Shown: positions 11,816 through 23,469 of the stretch, one piece after another | How the letters are laid out: each line of letters starts with the position of its first letter | Numbering within the stretch: the first letter of the stretch is position 1 | NCBI GenBank assembly: GCA_964023275.1 | Contig: OZ029929.1 | Span: 9,932,856-9,996,855, forward strand | Source of the DNA: Norana najaformis | Lineage: Eukaryota; Annelida; Clitellata; Crassiclitellata; Hormogastridae | DNA length: 64,000 nucleotides | Reading direction: 5' to 3' | Made by a program: the position numbers and the translations under genes | The notes under the pieces: generated by a model | The model's database searches: none | What the model saw: the letters and a program-made list of their open reading frames with translations, nothing else | Told to the model about the DNA's origin: nothing

Positions 11816-12250
11816 ATGAGCAACGGGAATAACAAAACGGCAGCTGACAAAACAAACGTTGACGAAATGGACAAACAAAGACACCTCGATCATTGGGACT
11901 TTCTTGAAGCGCCGATGGCAAGCTCAAGCAATAAGCTTTCGATGATGATTCTCTGCGTACGACGGAAGCAAAGCGTTGCAATCGCCCCTATACCGGCCGG
12001 CGATGACGATTTCACACGAGTCGAAGTCTTCTCTTCTCCGTCCAACCATGAAGATTTCACAAGAGCGTCGGTGTTTATCTCTGCATCCGTCTTTATCTCC
12101 CAGTTTCCGAAGGTCTGTTATAAACTACTCCAAGATTTTCAATATTGGGAAATCATTATCTTTATCATTTCACATAGGCTGTCTTTCCTACTGGAATTTA
12201 TTGCGCGTGCTCACCTCTTACTGTCATTACCCATATGCGACAGGAACTGA
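11816..12250 (+). pseudogene. GPCR-like first-exon relic, unit 1 copy
   Basis: The frame starts at the ATG homologous to the one at 52,151 in unit 3: MSNGNNKTAAD here, MSKGNKKMAAD there. Both continue through a shared LDHWDFLEAP / LSLWDFLEAP stretch. After residue ~45 this copy diverges from the GPCR-like sequence: the transmembrane-1 segment seen in unit 3 is absent and is replaced by sequence I cannot identify. An N-glycosylation-type NKT near the start fits an extracellular N-terminus, but as it stands this copy cannot encode a receptor. Confidence 0.4.
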
Positions 12251-12317
12251 GGTCTTTGATGTGCGGTAGGTCTACGATTCCTCGCTCAGTCGATGGACAT
12301 ATGGCGTGTTAACAAAT

Positions 12318-12348
12318 GCATTACTTACTTACTTACTTACTTACTTAG
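12318..12348. repeat. TTAC tetranucleotide microsatellite
   Basis: About six tandem TTAC/ACTT units. Confidence 0.9.
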
Positions 12349-15300
12349 ATGTTACCAAGGAATAATCTGCTACAGAAACCTCGAAGAAAACGAGAAAACC
12401 AACCTATATCACTGGAAGCCATCCAGAACCGTTCAACTCCCGATGTCCGAGATGAATAATTACTATGAACAGAATCATCGTTTAATATCTGCAACAGCGA
12501 GGTTAAGAAGGCTTTGATTAAAAAGTTCTTCCACGCATATTTAACGAATAAAGACGGATTATAAATCTACATTAAATATCTATAAGTCTTCTTCAATTGT
12601 TAGAAGAATGTATTTTTAGATAGTTTTAAGAGAGTATAAGGTTATTTGTTGAAATGATTAGCTCAAGCTAGACACTAACTCCTAGTTTTGCTATAAACTT
12701 CTTATTCATTTGACGTTTTAACTTACCGATTTCGTAATATTAGGCCCTATAGAGACATTGCCGATTAATAACAGAATGCAAAAGAAATTGCTATTCACGA
12801 GATAAATACGACTGATATGAACTTTTGCTTTTAAATTAGTGTGGAGGGCCTATACAATCTTTATTATTTGTGCTATTCCTATTTAAATTCTATGACGGCA
12901 CAAGTAGCTACGTCTAATAGGCAACGATTTAGAAGAGTGTTTAATTACACGCATTTTGCAAGGACTTGACTTTTGGCTGGAAATCGTCCTGGTCATAAAG
13001 TCACTCGGCTGTTTGGAGAATTGCGAATAGCTCGGTCAGCATCGATACTATGTATGTAAAGGAATGTTATATGGAGTCTCAGCATTTTAAATAGATCCAG
13101 GTCTGTGCTTTCTATGGGAATTAGTGTGCACATATAAAGAGTATAGCCTAAGCGTGGACCAGTCGTGAAATCAGAATTGGAGCATATCAGAGCATATCAA
13201 TAAAGCTGAGTAAATAGAAACGTTTATTCGCAAGTAGGTTTATATAACTATGCGTATGTGTATATATCGTTGCCACTACTGTATAACTGAAAGGCACTTT
13301 TTGTGTGTTAGGAAGGTAGAATAAGACATTGAAATATAAATAGAAGACAAGCTGGTGAAAAGAATAAATGCTGCGTTATATGATAATAGAGCATATTATT
13401 TGATGCTTCTGCAATGGTTTTACTACAGTAAGATTATCAGTGCTTTGGTGGCATAGTGGCCAACCCTAATGCGTTTATCTTTAACCTCAGCGTCTGAAGT
13501 TCCTACCTGGATGAGTCATGTAAAATTAGCATTTCGTTCTTGAGTCATGTGACAATACAACCCAAAGTCAAGGAAAGGTTTCCCAGCTGTCACCGTGTTG
13601 TCAGTCAAAATATTCTCCAAGCACAGGACACTGCCTGTAAGGACGACTGAAAGGGGTATGTAATGCATGAACGATTGTTTACAATCATAAGTTGAGATAC
13701 TACTCACTCCGTTGGCTTGGATGCGGTGTCCAGCCAGAAGATGACCCGTTTAAGAATGCAAGAAATTAAGGTTATCTCCTGGTGTTGCAATACGATGCTG
13801 GCAGATGCATTTAAGTGAAGCACCAAGGAGCCCAGTTATTTTTCATCCAGATCTGGTGATCAACTTGATATATCTAATTATCGCATATTTCTTGTTACAC
13901 CATCATTTCGTAAATATTGTTTAAGATTTGTTAGTGTTAATGAAAGGAGTTGAAGGAAATGAGCTGAAAAGGAAAGTTATGCTGATGGAAACTCCTTATC
14001 TAAAGATTTTGGTACAGTTAATCGCAATATAGGGCCTTTAGGCCTATATCTTGTTAGGTGTTTGAAGATATTACGTATCTTATCACAATGGTTTGTGGTT
14101 TGATAAATTGTTCTTGAACTCAAAAAAACTTAGTTACCTGTTTATGTTGTTCTCTAGCTTAAGAAGAAAAGCTTCTTCTCATAACTTAACGGTTTGCGTG
14201 AATGTACAAATACACTGAATGGTCCACCGACCACTAAATTCCGCAGTGTTAAAATTATTTCAAGTTTAATGATTTTAGTATCAAAATGCCAGTCAAAATA
14301 AATTTAATTTCATTTTATTTATTGCTCCCAAAACAACAGCATAAAATATAGTCCGCAGGCCTATAAATCTTATAGAGTAGGCCTACTTGCACTTGATTGG
14401 ATAGGTCTGCAAGTTTTCACTCTCTATATTCAAGTGCTTGCGATTAAATAAAATGTCAAATGGAAATAATCCAATAGCTGCTTTTTGGCTAGAAATAGAA
14501 CTTGGGGACGAGTCCAGACAAAGTGGCTTAATAAATATATCGAAACTGAGTGTCGTTATTGATACAAAAGCAACCATTATGTTGAAGGAAGGTTTTATGT
14601 AGCATCACAATTCTGACGACGCTGCTTACAATATGTGCGCGAAAGCCAAAACTCATGGCGATTTTACCACTGGTAAACGATGTGACGAAATGTAACATCT
14701 GACGCACAAATGCATGTCGATTCCGTTAAAAACATCCGATTGTGGACAAAAGAGCCTTTCAGGATGTCCAAGAAATCAACTCTGTAGCCTGTTTTAGCCT
14801 AATATACGTGCCGATCAAGAAATCAAGGTGGATCATGTGTACGCTCGTTAGCAATCGTACAATTTAGTCAAGCGAGAGGCAATCTAAATGTTACTAGTGC
14901 TTAGCCTCTTTTGTAGTCTTTTAGTTTAGGCCTAACAGATGTGCAACCGCACGGACCAGAGCGCATGTTCCATATGTTACCGCCCACGCCCAGGCGATAT
15001 AAAATTTGAGGGAACATTTTTATATACCAGTACGAGGTTCCTTTTTAAAACCAAACAAAATTCATATAGGCTTTCAGCTATGTAAGTAGACCAGGAGTGC
15101 AAGTAGTGTTACTACTTTATGTGCACGGCTGATGAACACATGATGCTGACTCTAGTTAATCCTTACAAAGAATAAAAGGAACTAAGACGAGTCTTAATCA
15201 CCAACAGCTGTCTTAAAAATACTGATATGTCCACATATCCTAGTTGCCAAGGTAACACCTCTGATGTTCAAACAGTTACTTTTCCAAAGGCGGGAAAATG

Positions 15301-16169
15301 TATTTAGGTATACTTCCGATTAACGAGTAATAAATTGATTTGTTAAAAAACTAATCAGTAATTCATTTGAAAAACTAAACAATGACGTTTTCTGTTGTTG
15401 AATGTTTCTGTTTTGTTTTGGAAGATGCAAAATAAATCGGTGATTTCTAGCACACATGAGGTATTGCTAGATTTTAAGGTCAACAGCGGAGACATAAACA
15501 TCATGGATTCTGTCAATGGAACAGCCTCTTAAATTAATAGATATGAAGCGTTCACGTCTGTTGGAACTGACTTAGCAAATAAGCAACTATTAAGATATCA
15601 CATGTCGATTCTCTGCAAATGCAAGAGGCACGCTTCTAGAGAACTAGACGACACGGTTCACGAAGATTTTCCAGTTTCTGGATCAATCGTCTGGAATAGC
15701 CTACCAACTGGCAACTCTAACCACCGTTGTTAATATTTCATTGTTCCGTAAAGTGTATCCTCGTGACTGAGCGAATCCGTGACGGCCCAGGCTGTAGTTT
15801 AATTACTAGTAACAACTATTGTTGAAAAAGGTAGTTCAGAACTTAATGGCAGAGTCTTTGTAGTTTGATTACTAGTAACAACTACTGCTTTAAAAAGTAT
15901 TTCAGAACTCTTTGGCCAGAGCTACAACTACTAGGCCAAAATATGAGCACATAATCTGTGACGTTATGCTAAAATGACTGGATATCAATATAATACCTTT
16001 ATTATAATACTGACAATCTACTCTACGTTCAGACTACATGTACTACTGGCTACCATATGTATTCTAAGTGTCAATCGGGGGGTGGGGGCGTCTGTATACG
16101 AATGATATGGGTGTCTATGGAAATGTCCGTACCGAGTTGCCTTGGCGTATGGGCGTCGTCCATGGCTGT

Positions 16170-16540
16170 CCAATCCTATCCTTACATAATTTCTGTACTC
16201 AAATCTTTACATTGGCTTCCTCTTCAGCAAAGGATTTATTTCCAAACTGGGGCTTTTACTTCATATACCACTGAACTCTGGCCAGCCACAATACTTAGAA
16301 TCAGTCCACATTCTCCAGACTTATCGTTATTCACCCAGATCATCTGATTGCTTTTCTCTGGTGATACCTAAGACTAGAACTGTTCGTGATGAACGAGCTT
16401 TTTCGTTTGCTTAACTTAGATTTATAGAACTCTTCCTGTGTTTGTTTGTTCTTCTGAGTCGTTTGTGTCAGTTCGTTCTCAACTTAAGACTTACCTTTTA
16501 AAAATGCTTATACACCATATGACTACCTGCCCTTGTGGCT
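16170..16540 (+). pseudogene. LINE ORF2 C-terminal remnant
   Basis: Plus-strand frames give ISVLKSLHWLPLQQRIYFQT, the highly conserved 'L..LHWLPV..RI.FK' motif of LINE ORF2. Later frames correspond to a 'VRSQLKTYLFK'-like end. The paralogue in unit 2 is at 47,235-47,530. Frame changes show it is decayed. Confidence 0.7.
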
Positions 16541-16924
16541 GATCGTATGGATATTGGCCTGATTGCGGCTTGGTGTTGGTGTGCCATCGGTTGATTGATT
16601 GTGCATTAGACACCGACGCCATAGAAGTAATTAATTAATAAAAGTTAAAATAGCATTATTCGCTCCAGGCTTTATTAATATCGGATTAAAGGAGATGACA
16701 TTGTTCATTGTAATGCGAAACATGATCGTAGTTTTCCAATGCTGTCCAGATTTGACTGAACTGCATTACCTAAAACGAGAACTTAACTTCTTGAGATCCT
16801 TTTCAACTATATTGTCTATTCTACCCAAACGACTGTATTTATGCTTAATCTAATCCTATCCTCAGATACAGGTTATAAAAACATATATACAACACATACA
16901 TATGAACACCTATGTACAACACAT

Positions 16925-17640
16925 ATATACAACACGTTCACAAATGCATAGGAATAGTTTAACATGTATAATATGGGACATAGGCATATACAATATACCC
17001 GCAGATCAATAAGAACCGTACAAGACTAAAACTATAAGCAATTAATTAGTCTTTATTTGAATCTGTCAAATGCACATGCATTACATTGTGTAGAACAATT
17101 ACATACATTTAAAATAGCTATAACATGAGCAAATTTACTAGATTGGCATTCACAACTAAATAGCCGATGAATGCATGGCCTGTTAACAAATGCATTAATT
17201 AATTCCTTACTTAATACACGACTTTAGGTAATCACCAAATGACTGTCTGAGCAACTGACTCAACTCCTAGTTTGTTCCTTGTACTCCTTTTTCTCTGTCT
17301 GTCTGTCTCTCTCTCTCTGTGTCTCTCTCTCACCATGGGAACGCACAACTAAACATTCATTCATAAAATTACTTTTAAGCAGTTTATATTTAAGAAGAGA
17401 TGGCATTCATCACGTTCACAAATGCGTAGGAATAGTTTAACATATATAATACCGTACACAGGCATATAGAATATGCCCGCACTTCAATAACAGCATCAAG
17501 GATATAACTTATATATACAAGAATATTTAAGAAAGTAAGTAGTCTTTGTTTGCATATGTGAAGCGCACATGCATGTATTACATTGTTTAGAACAATTAAA
17601 TACATTTAAAACAGGTTATAACATTAGCAAATAAAATAGA
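16925..17640. repeat. Local tandem duplication in 3' flank of gene A
   Basis: 16,925-17,160 and 17,410-17,640 are similar. Both contain CGTTCACAAATGC.TAGGAAT, ATAGGCATATA/CAGGCATATA, CCCGCA, GTAGTCTTT/TTAGTCTTT and TACATTGT.TAGAACAATTA. The unit 2 (48,200-48,410) and unit 3 (53,040-53,260) flanks carry one copy each, so this doubling appears specific to unit 1. Confidence 0.65.
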
Positions 17641-18078
17641 TAACATATCAGATGGCCATGCACAACTAAATATAACTAAAAGTCGATTCACAGAACTATT
17701 TTAAAGCAGTTTAGATTTAAGAATAGGCAGCGTTATTGGTGAAACGGCTTATCATGGAAAAAGGAATCCAAATACCGCCTCTTTAGAAACCATCGAATGA
17801 CTAAAGTTTCTGTATTTCCGTATTTCAACTTTAACATTAAATAGGCTGAAGCATATAAAGAGCGCTCCGAGTATTTTCTTTTGAAACGGCGCTATAAAAA
17901 TATCTGACTATAATTAATCTCACAAATCGGTGAGCCCTGATTAGACTGACTGCTCATAAAATTTCCCCAAGAAGTTGATAAAAAGCCAAGATGCGAACGA
18001 AGCAGCGATCCAAATTTTGAAAAAGAGGTACATATCCAAAATCATTACTTTTGTACTGACATCACCATAAAATGACAT

Positions 18079-21000
18079 TCACTGCCTGAAACTATGTGAA
18101 GACAGCTTTCTAATAAATTCATCCCTATCAAACTGTTTCCACAATGGGTCATTATTCGGATACAAGTAGTCGTAGTCGTGATTCCATTGGATTATTGGTA
18201 TATCTATTGAGGCGTCATCATGACATAGGTCCATATGAATGCCATAGGCCTCAGAATAGTAGAAGGGAATCTTAAGGTTTGAAGAAGCGTTCACGTCATT
18301 CGCTTCGATGAACTGCAAAAATTCATCGTTTTCATCCAGGTCTATCATTTCTTGTCTGAATGAGGGCATAAAGTAGCAGGGATAAACTTCATGTCGAGAA
18401 AACTCCATGAAGCAAAACATGATCCTCTCGAACCAGAAGGCGATGTCCTCTCGCATAATTTTGTCTTCGTCCCGTGTTTCACTTCCATTTCTGGCAATGA
18501 GAGCCTCCTTGCAATAGAGAAGACAATTTTTCAATTGATAAGAAGTTTTCTCATGAAAGCGAAATGCCCTTTTGCAAACTATGTACGCTGCTTTTATTAA
18601 AGGCGAACTTTCTTTGATGATTCGACTTTCAACTGGTGCAAATGAAATTCTAGCAAATGTTTCGGAAGAGAGAAATTGAGCAACCCTTGGTTTGGAGTGA
18701 TCAAAGGGTGGCCCATCAAAGACCAGTGTACAACCGTCTGTTTTCACAGCAGGATTAATGCCAACTGGCAGTGAATCTCCTGGCCACCAACCCGACATCT
18801 GAACACAAGCAACGACGTCAATTGATATGTTGACAAAGAGAAAACCACCCTCTCCGTCGTCAATGGGATGAAGCATTCTTAATCGCACTGTCTTACATTT
18901 ACTAGCTGGCAGTTCATATTTCTCTTCGTCTTTATCTCTTACAATCCTTTCGAGCAGATCGTCGTCTTTCCAGAAATTAGGATCGTTTAAGACTTCTTCG
19001 AGAATATTCTGGAATCTAAAATTGACTTCCGTGGTCAGCAGACACTGATCTGAGTTGAAGAAACAGTCAAAGGCCTCGTCGTTCTGACTCTTGGAATCGT
19101 CTTGTGACATTCGTTTCAGTTGAAAGTAACCTTCAGCGCCCAACGGATGTGGAACCACTTCGCAAAGTCGACCAAGTTTAGCGAGCTTCATGTTATAGTC
19201 GAAGTCTGCTGAAAAGTAAGCTTTTGTTTCTTCGTCGGCGCTTCCGATTAAAATCGGCTGACACTCAAATCGCCACTCCTTTTCTTTAACACTATCAGCC
19301 AAACGGTCCATGAAGTGTTTTAGTGGTGTTTTAAGCTGGCTGACGCGTCTGTTAATGCGAATAAATTCATTTTGGAGCTGTATCTTAAAAATTTCATCTT
19401 CTGACGAATCTTGCCAGTGAGAATGGAAGAAAACTGTGATCGTAGCAGCCAATTTTTGCTTCGTTAATTCTGTCACGTGATTAGTGTTAAGCCTATCGGG
19501 CATCTTATGCGTCCTTGTTTCGATTGGCAATTCCACTTCGTCTCGTATTTTCTTCAGATCTCTAGGAGTATATCCGTATATGTCTTTTGTATTTTCATTA
19601 GCTCCACAGTTGAGCAACAAATTGTAATGAGCTTTCCTTTCTACGTAATGTAAAGGAGTTTTGCCATAAATGTCAGTTGCGTTTACGCTGCAGCCTAATT
19701 CTAGTAGCACCTTTACTACCATATCATGTCCGTTGTAGATGGTGGACGACGGCATAACATGGTAGTGAAGAGGAGTTCTTCCCTTGTCATCTATTACAGT
19801 AGCTAAATCCCTGAAATTCTCTTTGTTTAAGTCGAAACTTTCATGCTCCCGGTCTGTTTTGCAAACATGAAAGATGAGTCGATGCAAGGGATTTCCATCT
19901 CGTAGGTTTCGAATAGCGCCGCGATTCTCAAGTTCCTTGTAAGTTGCCGGATTCATTCGGTTCGAAGACTTAACTTCCAAATCAAGTGGCATGTTTCCTC
20001 TGAAGTCCAGGGCATTTACTTTCGTTTCGTCAATACCTAACAACAATTTAACTATATCTTCCTTATATTCTTTAGTTTCCCTTTCGCGTCCAAAAAGTTG
20101 TGATTCAAAGGCCGGCCTCGAATAGCTAATCTGAAGAAAATTGTTGATGCAGTACATTCGCTCTTGAAGCCCCTTGCAGAAGAAATGCAAATCAAACCAG
20201 TTCCTATTTGGCTCATAGATAGCTGCATGCAAGGCAGTAAATCCGTAATAGTCTTGCAGTTTCACGGACGCTTTATTGTCCAGCAGCAGCTGAACTACTT
20301 CGACATGATGCCCTGCAGCCGCTTTAATCAGAGCAGTTGCTCCATAGTGATCTCTTGCGTCCAGATCGAGTTTCATTCCCGATTTCTTCTCCCAGTCGAG
20401 CAAGATTTGAATGGCGTGACGACAGCCATTTTTGGAAGCAATGATCAAAGCCGTTTCGCCATGAGCATTTTTCATGTTGAAGTCTGCGCCTTTTTCTAAC
20501 AGCAATTTTGTTATATCTTCTATAGGTTGAATCTGTGAAAGTCGAATACTTGAATGTTTACTAAAATGATCGTGAAACCTTTTCCCACATTCTTTCAGCA
20601 CTTCGTGAAGTGGAGTGCTTAGTTCATTGGTCGGATAGTTTACATTGAATCTCACCGAATTCACAAGAACTTCTGCGATTTCTGTAATGTTTCTGCATTT
20701 GGCAGTTTCATAAAGGGCTTTATAAAATGAGGATGCCAAGTAATGAAAGCTGTCTGTAAGATGCTTCTTTGAATATACACATGGGTCTGTATCGAGTAAT
20801 ATCTTCACCATTTCCGGTTGGACGTAAAGCGCTGCTAGTTCGAGTGCAGTGTATCCACGGAAATCTCTCATTAGCTCCAGAGGTGTGTTTGTTTCTGCCC
20901 AAACTATTCTAGCCGATACGCAATCACCATCGCGTTTCCTAAGTTTGATGTCTCTGGTTTCAACCAAATACCTGACATTCTTTTGATATTCGTACCCGTC

Positions 21001-22407
21001 TTCTGTTAATGTGAACTTTTCATATGTCCTGCAGCTGTGCTTTAAAATAACTTTAACAACATCTATGTGACCCCTTTTGACGGCAACATGTAATGGTGTC
21101 TTTTCTTCACTGAACGCTATAAAATCCGAAAAGCCGCGAAGCAATAACTCATCTACCACATCTGCATGGCCATTCTTAGCTGCAAGGTAAAACGGTGTTT
21201 TCTCAGATTGTTTCATGACGTCCACGGAAGCACGGTTGTCCAGTAAAATCACCACACTGGAAGTGTGACCATTTTGGGCGGCTAAATGAAGTGGAGTCAA
21301 TTTGACGTTGTTACACTCATTAACAGCCGCACCGTAACGTATCAAGGCCTCCACGATTTCTCTATGGCCGTTTCTAGATGCCAGATGAAGCGGAGTTTGA
21401 CCATCTGCGTTTCTAGAGCCAACACTTGAGTTACTACTTAGTAAAAGATCGACAACATCTTTATGACCGACTCTAGCCGCATAGTGTAAAGGAGTGTTTT
21501 TCTTTGCGTCAACTGCATTCACGTCAGATTCAGTTGACTGATTCAGCAAACTCCTAACAACCTCGACATGACCACGTTTAGCTGCAAGGAGAAGCCGACT
21601 AGAAGCTTGTTCTCCTTCCTCACTAATGGCCTGAGCGTCCACCTCCTTCTCGTCCTCATCCTCTTCGTCCTTATTCTCTTCCTCCTCGTCTACTTCCTCC
21701 TCAGAGTGTGAATGAGTGTTTTTCTTTGCGTCCTCTGGATTTTCAATAGACTTGTCAACCTCAACACGAACACGTGGTTGGAAAGCGAGGTACCCTGCGA
21801 TTTTACACTGCTTCATTATCTTCTTGAACGCCATCTTCCTCTTCCTCCTTCCCCCTCGACCTCTGATTAGTCTGTCGGGAATGGGATACATTTCATTTGG
21901 TTCTTCATTGTCAGATGTGGAGTATAAATGGTCGCTAGTTTCGGGTTCATTTGATTCTTTACACATAGTTTCAACATCAGATTTAGTGTACTTTGCATCA
22001 GATTCGCGGTGCATTTCAACAGATGAGCAAACTTTGTCGACATCAGCTGCCTTTTGGGTTTCTTCACGTGGCTGCATACTGATGTCCTGTTGCATTTTCC
22101 TCTTCTTCTTCCTCACTTTCTCTCTGAACGTCATCTTCCTCTTCCTCCCAACCCCAGTGTCAGCTTTGGTGTTATCGTCGTTATTGTCATTCATTTCATT
22201 TGGTTCTTCGCTGTAAGATGTACAGGGTAAATGTTCGCTAGCTTCGGATGCATTTGATCCAACACACATAGTTTCAACATCAGATTGAGTGAACTGCGCA
22301 TCAGATACACTTTGTCTTTCAACAGATGAGGAGGCTTTTTCGACATCAGCTGCCTTTTGGGTTTCTCCAGATGCAGCCGCAGCATGTGTTTTTGATAATT
22401 CACTCAT
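18079..22407 (-). CDS. Gene A: ankyrin-repeat cGAS/Mab-21-like nucleotidyltransferase (cGLR-like)
   Basis: A single open frame encodes 1,442 aa from the first ATG (A at -3); a TTG-started extension of ten codons upstream is unlikely in an animal, and an in-frame stop lies just beyond it. Residues ~15-112 and ~115-212 are two copies of one module, each ending in a basic NLS-like cluster (GRKRKMTFREKVRKKKRK; GRRKRKMAFKK). An acidic run follows (~235-258), then ankyrin repeats at ~270-460 and again from ~520 to ~970. The C-terminal ~440 residues are a Mab-21/cGAS nucleotidyltransferase: G1055-S1056, metal ligands D1068 and D1070 (ADFDYNMKL), third acid D1197 (ISIDVVACV), then the Mab-21 helical lobe (KTSYQLKNCLLYCKEAL; CYFMPSF). 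No zinc-ribbon CC motif like vertebrate cGAS is seen. By family it could sense a nucleic acid or other ligand and make a cyclic dinucleotide; activity, ligand and product are inferred. The gene ends the spacer of duplication unit 1 and is the only intact member on this strand. Confidence 0.88.
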   Translation of the reverse strand: MSELSKTHAAAASGETQKAADVEKASSSVERQSVSDAQFTQSDVETMCVGSNASEASEHLPCTSYSEEPNEMNDNNDDNTKADTGVGRKRKMTFREKVRKKKRKMQQDISMQPREETQKAADVDKVCSSVEMHRESDAKYTKSDVETMCKESNEPETSDHLYSTSDNEEPNEMYPIPDRLIRGRGGRRKRKMAFKKIMKQCKIAGYLAFQPRVRVEVDKSIENPEDAKKNTHSHSEEEVDEEEENKDEEDEDEKEVDAQAISEEGEQASSRLLLAAKRGHVEVVRSLLNQSTESDVNAVDAKKNTPLHYAARVGHKDVVDLLLSSNSSVGSRNADGQTPLHLASRNGHREIVEALIRYGAAVNECNNVKLTPLHLAAQNGHTSSVVILLDNRASVDVMKQSEKTPFYLAAKNGHADVVDELLLRGFSDFIAFSEEKTPLHVAVKRGHIDVVKVILKHSCRTYEKFTLTEDGYEYQKNVRYLVETRDIKLRKRDGDCVSARIVWAETNTPLELMRDFRGYTALELAALYVQPEMVKILLDTDPCVYSKKHLTDSFHYLASSFYKALYETAKCRNITEIAEVLVNSVRFNVNYPTNELSTPLHEVLKECGKRFHDHFSKHSSIRLSQIQPIEDITKLLLEKGADFNMKNAHGETALIIASKNGCRHAIQILLDWEKKSGMKLDLDARDHYGATALIKAAAGHHVEVVQLLLDNKASVKLQDYYGFTALHAAIYEPNRNWFDLHFFCKGLQERMYCINNFLQISYSRPAFESQLFGRERETKEYKEDIVKLLLGIDETKVNALDFRGNMPLDLEVKSSNRMNPATYKELENRGAIRNLRDGNPLHRLIFHVCKTDREHESFDLNKENFRDLATVIDDKGRTPLHYHVMPSSTIYNGHDMVVKVLLELGCSVNATDIYGKTPLHYVERKAHYNLLLNCGANENTKDIYGYTPRDLKKIRDEVELPIETRTHKMPDRLNTNHVTELTKQKLAATITVFFHSHWQDSSEDEIFKIQLQNEFIRINRRVSQLKTPLKHFMDRLADSVKEKEWRFECQPILIGSADEETKAYFSADFDYNMKLAKLGRLCEVVPHPLGAEGYFQLKRMSQDDSKSQNDEAFDCFFNSDQCLLTTEVNFRFQNILEEVLNDPNFWKDDDLLERIVRDKDEEKYELPASKCKTVRLRMLHPIDDGEGGFLFVNISIDVVACVQMSGWWPGDSLPVGINPAVKTDGCTLVFDGPPFDHSKPRVAQFLSSETFARISFAPVESRIIKESSPLIKAAYIVCKRAFRFHEKTSYQLKNCLLYCKEALIARNGSETRDEDKIMREDIAFWFERIMFCFMEFSRHEVYPCYFMPSFRQEMIDLDENDEFLQFIEANDVNASSNLKIPFYYSEAYGIHMDLCHDDASIDIPIIQWNHDYDYLYPNNDPLWKQFDRDEFIRKLSSHSFRQ

Positions 22408-23465
22408 TATTGCGTGATTTAGTGTGTCATTCAGCAAATACAGCCGTTAGTCACCCCATCAAGTTTCTAGTTTTTAGTTTGCTGCAAAACAGAGTACACG
22501 ACTATGATTTAACAGAGAAATGCATAAAAATGTTAACTACATTTCGTAGCGATATAGTTGATGTAGCAACCTTTTCATTCGCTTAATTGACGGAAAATTT
22601 GCTCGACTGATTGTTACTTTAAATAAAATGGTGAACGTCAAGGTATTTAGAACAGACCACTCAGCAATTTTGTTTTGGATTTCAACTCTCACTGATTCAT
22701 CACAGATTCAGTTATGCAACAGCTATTCAGATTTTTCGACAACTCACTAGGAAGAGATAAAATCAAATTATTACAAACTTTATCAATATTAATCTTTAGA
22801 GTCGTGGTCGAAAGGCTGAGGCAACTTTCGGATAAGTGCAAACAAAGAGGAGCAATCCAGTAACCGTACAAAATATTTCCATACTTGTTACATGGCGTGA
22901 CCAACTGTGACTGTTACATTCACCAGGATTTGAAACCTGGATCCACTGGTGAAAAGCAAGCGCTATCATTCATACATGCTTTAAAGAATGACGAAGTATT
23001 GTCACGTCCTCGATTCCACTCTAGTCTAGCAGGAACGAGACGTGACGGGTTTGCTGAGTACGAAGAGTTATTTTTAATAAAGAATATATTAATTAATATA
23101 ACTAGTGGAAAGAAAGTTAGAGTTCGATCTAGAGAGTTTTTCTTAGCTAGCGTTCACTGTTGTGTTCTGTCCAAACATTACTTCAGTCTGTTCGAATCTT
23201 GAACTCCCCTCTATCGCCTGAGCGCATTACCTTTTATCCAAGTACACAGAACATGGTCCCCTTCCCCTGGGATCGTCAAACGTATACGGGGTGTCTATTC
23301 ACGACCACACAGCTGTATTATTTATCCCCTATACCTGTCCCCCGCTGTCGCTGTCTGAGTCTGTGGGGGGCTCACGTCTTCATCCCAAGATACTGTAGGC
23401 TCACCAGAGGGCCTAGCGTGTTATCCGATATCATAATGGCGACCTCAGGCGGGTTTGGTAGTCGT
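22408..23465. other. Upstream region of gene A, no gene recognised
   Basis: This is the 5' side of gene A. No coding similarity, clear TATA box or shared repeat was recognised. Short open frames (for example 22,885-23,202 plus) have no family resemblance. A 5' untranslated exon for gene A could lie here but is not visible. Confidence 0.4.
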
Positions 23466-23469
23466 CTTT

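Larger units (their letters stand above)
9430..18078. repeat. Segmental duplication unit 1, spacer part
   Basis: This spacer is repeated elsewhere in collinear order. 9,430-11,480 matches 49,475-51,700. 11,500-12,960 matches 51,730-52,990. 12,600-15,500 matches 42,190-44,720. 15,810-16,870 matches 47,120-48,010. 16,895-18,078 matches both 48,170-48,840 and 53,020-53,700. In each unit the spacer ends at the 3' side of a minus-strand ankyrin/nucleotidyltransferase gene or relic. The rest of it holds LINE remnants and a GPCR-like exon, listed separately, and otherwise no recognised gene. Confidence 0.8.

Noticed and set aside
13442-13535. tRNA-like A-box (TGGCATAGTGGCC) with a downstream GTTCC, also at 43,170-43,260
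   Set aside because: No acceptor-stem pairing, no anticodon arm and only a poor B-box. Both copies simply belong to the duplicated spacer, so it is not called a tRNA gene.
20164-20499. Frames antisense to gene A (also 21,716-22,216 and 55,829-56,170)
   Set aside because: Shadows of the ankyrin-coding strand; the same shadow recurs in relic B because the coding strand is conserved.
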